Of a stretch of 21,151 nucleotides of DNA, positions 19,215 through 21,151 are shown in pieces. Under the pieces are notes generated by a model. That model was not told the DNA's origin, did no database searches, and was given only the letters and a program-made list of their open reading frames with translations. Source of the stretch: Gemmatimonadota bacterium (lineage in GTDB: Bacteria > Gemmatimonadota > Gemmatimonadetes > Gemmatimonadales > GWC2-71-9); NCBI GenBank assembly GCA_004357415.1, contig SMVY01000147.1:1-21151 (forward strand), written 5' to 3'. The position numbers and the translations under genes are program-made. Positions within the stretch are counted from its first letter, which is position 1, and each line of letters starts with the position of its first letter.

Positions 19215-19940
19215 TCACCGGCGTCGCGTCACCTTGCGTGCCCACGGGCCGTACATCGGGTTGGGAATCATGAAGAACCGGGTGCCGAAGGCCGAGTCCT
19301 CCCCTGCCTGAGGAAACGGTGCGCCGGTGGCGGGAAAATCCCCCATTTGATCGCCGACAAACGCCGCTACCGTGATCGGTGTGCCAACCCAGGCGCACTC
19401 CCCTTCCCCACTGGCCAGGTCACGCCTGCGGTCGGCTTTGGAATACTCGGGATCACCCTTGAGACACAAGCGATCGTCGTCACTCCACAAGCCGACCATG
19501 TCGAGATTGACCCGGGTGTCCTCGCGGCTCACCTCGAAGCGGTTGCTGATCCACGCTACCCGGCCGCCCATCCCCCGGACCGCGGCGACGAACTCGACGA
19601 CGCCCGGCACTACACCCGCTTCCCTGCGCGCCACCCACGCGTTCCACGACTCCTCAGCGTAGGCGGCGTTGTAGGTGCCGAGTTCCAGTTGATAAGTCGA
19701 GTTGTCGAGCGTGGTTTCGTCGATGTCGAGTACCACCGTCCAGGGACCACTTGCCTGGGCGTTCGCCACCCACGACCTGACGGCTTCGAGGGCCGACCGA
19801 TACACCTGCCGCGTCAACACGGCGTAGGTCTCGCTGTCCCGAGCGTACTTGATCTCGAGTCCCTGAGCCTCGATGGCCCTCGCCGGCATCATCAGTGCGG
19901 CCGCGCCCACCACCATACCCGACCATATCCGCGCGTTCAC
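19215..19940 (-). CDS. Secreted HAD-superfamily acid phosphatase (class B / e(P4)-like)
   Basis: A 241-residue protein with an N-terminal signal peptide (about 1-25, cleavage near AIEA-QG). No lipobox Cys is present, so unlike e(P4) it is probably a free periplasmic enzyme. HAD motif I is VLDIDETTLDN with D72 and D74, motif II WISNR (130-134), motif III Lys near K161 or K168, and motif IV VGDQMGD with D197 and D201. FFMIPNPMYGPW near the end is typical of PF03767-type acid phosphatases. These hydrolyse phosphomonoesters, often nucleotides, outside the cytoplasm. The start is GTG at 19940 (GGAG about ten bases upstream), overlapping the cupin stop as GTGA. The natural substrate is unknown. Confidence 0.9.
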   Translation of the reverse strand: MNARIWSGMVVGAAALMMPARAIEAQGLEIKYARDSETYAVLTRQVYRSALEAVRSWVANAQASGPWTVVLDIDETTLDNSTYQLELGTYNAAYAEESWNAWVARREAGVVPGVVEFVAAVRGMGGRVAWISNRFEVSREDTRVNLDMVGLWSDDDRLCLKGDPEYSKADRRRDLASGEGECAWVGTPITVAAFVGDQMGDFPATGAPFPQAGEDSAFGTRFFMIPNPMYGPWARKVTRRR

Positions 19941-20272
19941 GATACTCGTTCTCCTCGCTCAGGTCCGTAGAACACGACCCAGGTGGCGAAGTCGTCGGTG
20001 AATTCTTCGAATCGGTGCTCCACGCCCGCCGGGACGTGCAGGATGTCGCCCGGACCGAACGGCTCCCGGGCGTCTCCGTTCACGAACCACCCCGCGCCCC
20101 GCATCACCACGTACAACTCGTCACGGGCGTGCGGTTTTTGGGGATCGACCCCGCTCGGAGCGTACAGACCCACCTGGAGTTCCCCGTGCAACAGGACAGT
20201 GGCAAACGCGTCGGGTGACTCCTGGGCGCGGGCCAGCGCGTCGGCCAGGGTGACCCGCTGGTCGTCGGTCAT
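19937..20272 (-). CDS. Small single-domain cupin
   Basis: A 111-residue protein with one cupin barrel. Motif 1 is KPHARDELYVVMRGAG: it keeps H48, E52 and G59, but the first metal-binding His is replaced by K46. Motif 2 is GDILHVPAGVEHRF with H86. A metal site with three ligands is therefore possible. There is no signal peptide. The function of such short cupins cannot be read from sequence; options include a small-molecule isomerase or dioxygenase, or a sensor. It overlaps the glutamate synthase-like gene (ATGA) upstream and the acid phosphatase gene (GTGA) downstream, so all three are probably co-translated. Confidence 0.88.
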   Translation of the reverse strand: MTDDQRVTLADALARAQESPDAFATVLLHGELQVGLYAPSGVDPQKPHARDELYVVMRGAGWFVNGDAREPFGPGDILHVPAGVEHRFEEFTDDFATWVVFYGPERGERVS

Positions 20273-21151
20273 GCGGGCGACGCCCCACCGTATGCCACGC
20301 CCGTCAGATCGGCTAGGTCGCGCTTCCAGGTGGTCAGGTCGTCCAGGGTGAAGTCCTTGAGATGGCTGTGGCCACAGGCACGGGCCAACGTCTGCATCAA
20401 CTGGACCGTGGCGCCAAGGAACCGGGCCAGGCGCTCGGCTGCGGGATCGATGACCAGTCGGGCGCGCAGGCGTTCGTCCTGGGTGGCGATACCGACGGGG
20501 CAGTTGTTGGTGTGGCAGGCCCGCATGGCAATACAGCCGATGGCCTGCATGGCCGAGTTGCTGATGGCGATACCGTCGGCGCCGAGCGCCATGGCTTTGG
20601 CGAAGTCCGCGGCCGTGCGCAGTCCCCCGGTGGCAATCAAAGTGACGTCGCCGTTGCCGCCGGCGTCGAGGTGCCGCCGGGCCCGGGCGACTGCCGGGAG
20701 GGTGGGGACCGAAATGTTGTTGCGGAACACCAGCGGCGCAGCGCCGGTGCCACCGCCGCGACCGTCCAGAATCAGGTAGTCGACGCCCACCTCCAAGGCC
20801 GCGTCGATATCGCGTTCGATGTGCTGGGCCGACAACTTGAAACCGATGGGGATGCCGCCGGTCCGCTCCCGGACCTTGTCGGCAAACCGGCGGAAGTCGG
20901 CTAGCGAGGCAAAATTGGGGAACCGGGCCGGCGAGATAGCCGGCACACCCACCTCAAGCCCTCGCACCTCGGCGATCCGGCTAGTCACCTTGGAGCCCGG
21001 TAGGTGACCGCCCGTGCCCGTCTTGGCCCCCTGCCCTCCCTTGAAGTGGAACGCCTGCACCGAATCGAGTTTGTCCCAGGAAAAGCCGAACTGTGCCGAG
21101 GCCAGTTCGTAAAAATACAAACAGGCTTCTTGTTGCTCTTCCGGAAGCATC
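20269..21151 (-). CDS. FMN-binding glutamate synthase-family protein, N-terminus missing
   Basis: The C-terminal 294 codons of a longer gene that begins beyond the right edge; an internal Met at 21150 should not be taken as the start. It matches the GltB synthase (FMN/Fe-S) domain: FKGGQGAKTGTGGHLPG, GFKLSAQHIERDIDAAL, YLILDGRGGGTGAAP, and the 3Fe-4S pattern C-x5-C-x4-C in CIAMRACHTNNCPVG. The full domain makes glutamate from 2-oxoglutarate and ammonia at FMN. Stand-alone proteins of this type (about 500 residues) lack the glutaminase domain, and their electron donor and exact reaction are often unknown. Its stop overlaps the cupin start (ATGA). Confidence 0.9.
   Translation of the reverse strand, partial: MLPEEQQEACLYFYELASAQFGFSWDKLDSVQAFHFKGGQGAKTGTGGHLPGSKVTSRIAEVRGLEVGVPAISPARFPNFASLADFRRFADKVRERTGGIPIGFKLSAQHIERDIDAALEVGVDYLILDGRGGGTGAAPLVFRNNISVPTLPAVARARRHLDAGGNGDVTLIATGGLRTAADFAKAMALGADGIAISNSAMQAIGCIAMRACHTNNCPVGIATQDERLRARLVIDPAAERLARFLGATVQLMQTLARACGHSHLKDFTLDDLTTWKRDLADLTGVAYGGASPA

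Overview
This is a GC-rich, gene-dense chromosomal segment in which every gene I can support lies on the minus strand, so the biological reading order runs from the right edge to the left. There are 19 protein genes, two of them cut by the window edges. I see no RNA genes, mobile elements or CRISPR arrays. The longest non-coding gap is 87 bases, and many neighbours overlap by 4 to 17 bases. Several features together suggest an uncultured or environmental Gemmatimonadota-like bacterium: the DUF2723 glycosyltransferase, a long type 2 IleRS, a DivIVA protein, and a CheA/CheC chemotaxis set. This phylum call is an inference; I could not search any database.

Right end (21151 to 18762): a truncated FMN/Fe-S glutamate synthase-family protein, a small cupin, a secreted HAD acid phosphatase and ApaG. 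The first three are joined by ATGA and GTGA overlaps.

Right-centre block (18727 to 13681): tilS, hpt, ftsH and folP. This combines tRNA-Ile modification, purine salvage, membrane proteolysis and folate synthesis in an order close to known tilS-hprT-ftsH and ftsH-folP clusters.

Centre (13593 to 11203): one large multi-spanning DUF2723 GT-C-type protein sits between two conserved housekeeping blocks.

Left-centre block (11157 to 4032): yggS/ylmE, divIVA, a purine nucleoside phosphorylase, ileS, a DksA/TraR (YteA/YlyA-like) zinc-finger protein, lspA and rluD. Apart from the phosphorylase, and the missing sepF, ylmG and ylmH, this is the gene order of the Bacillus subtilis ylmE to ylyB region.

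Left end (4039 to 1): a compact chemotaxis module, cheW-cheY-cheA-cheC, followed by a TPR protein cut by the left edge. cheW starts inside the last codons of rluD, so signalling genes are physically coupled to a translation and lipoprotein operon. No receptor, CheR, CheB or CheD gene is visible.

The window is mainly housekeeping. The most interesting points are an IleRS with a GIHH active-site motif instead of HxGH, a purine nucleoside phosphorylase with Asp where the 6-oxopurine-selecting Asn is expected, the coupling of a chemotaxis module to rluD, and the Bacillus-like synteny in what is probably a distant phylum. I did not find convincing evidence for an entirely new system.
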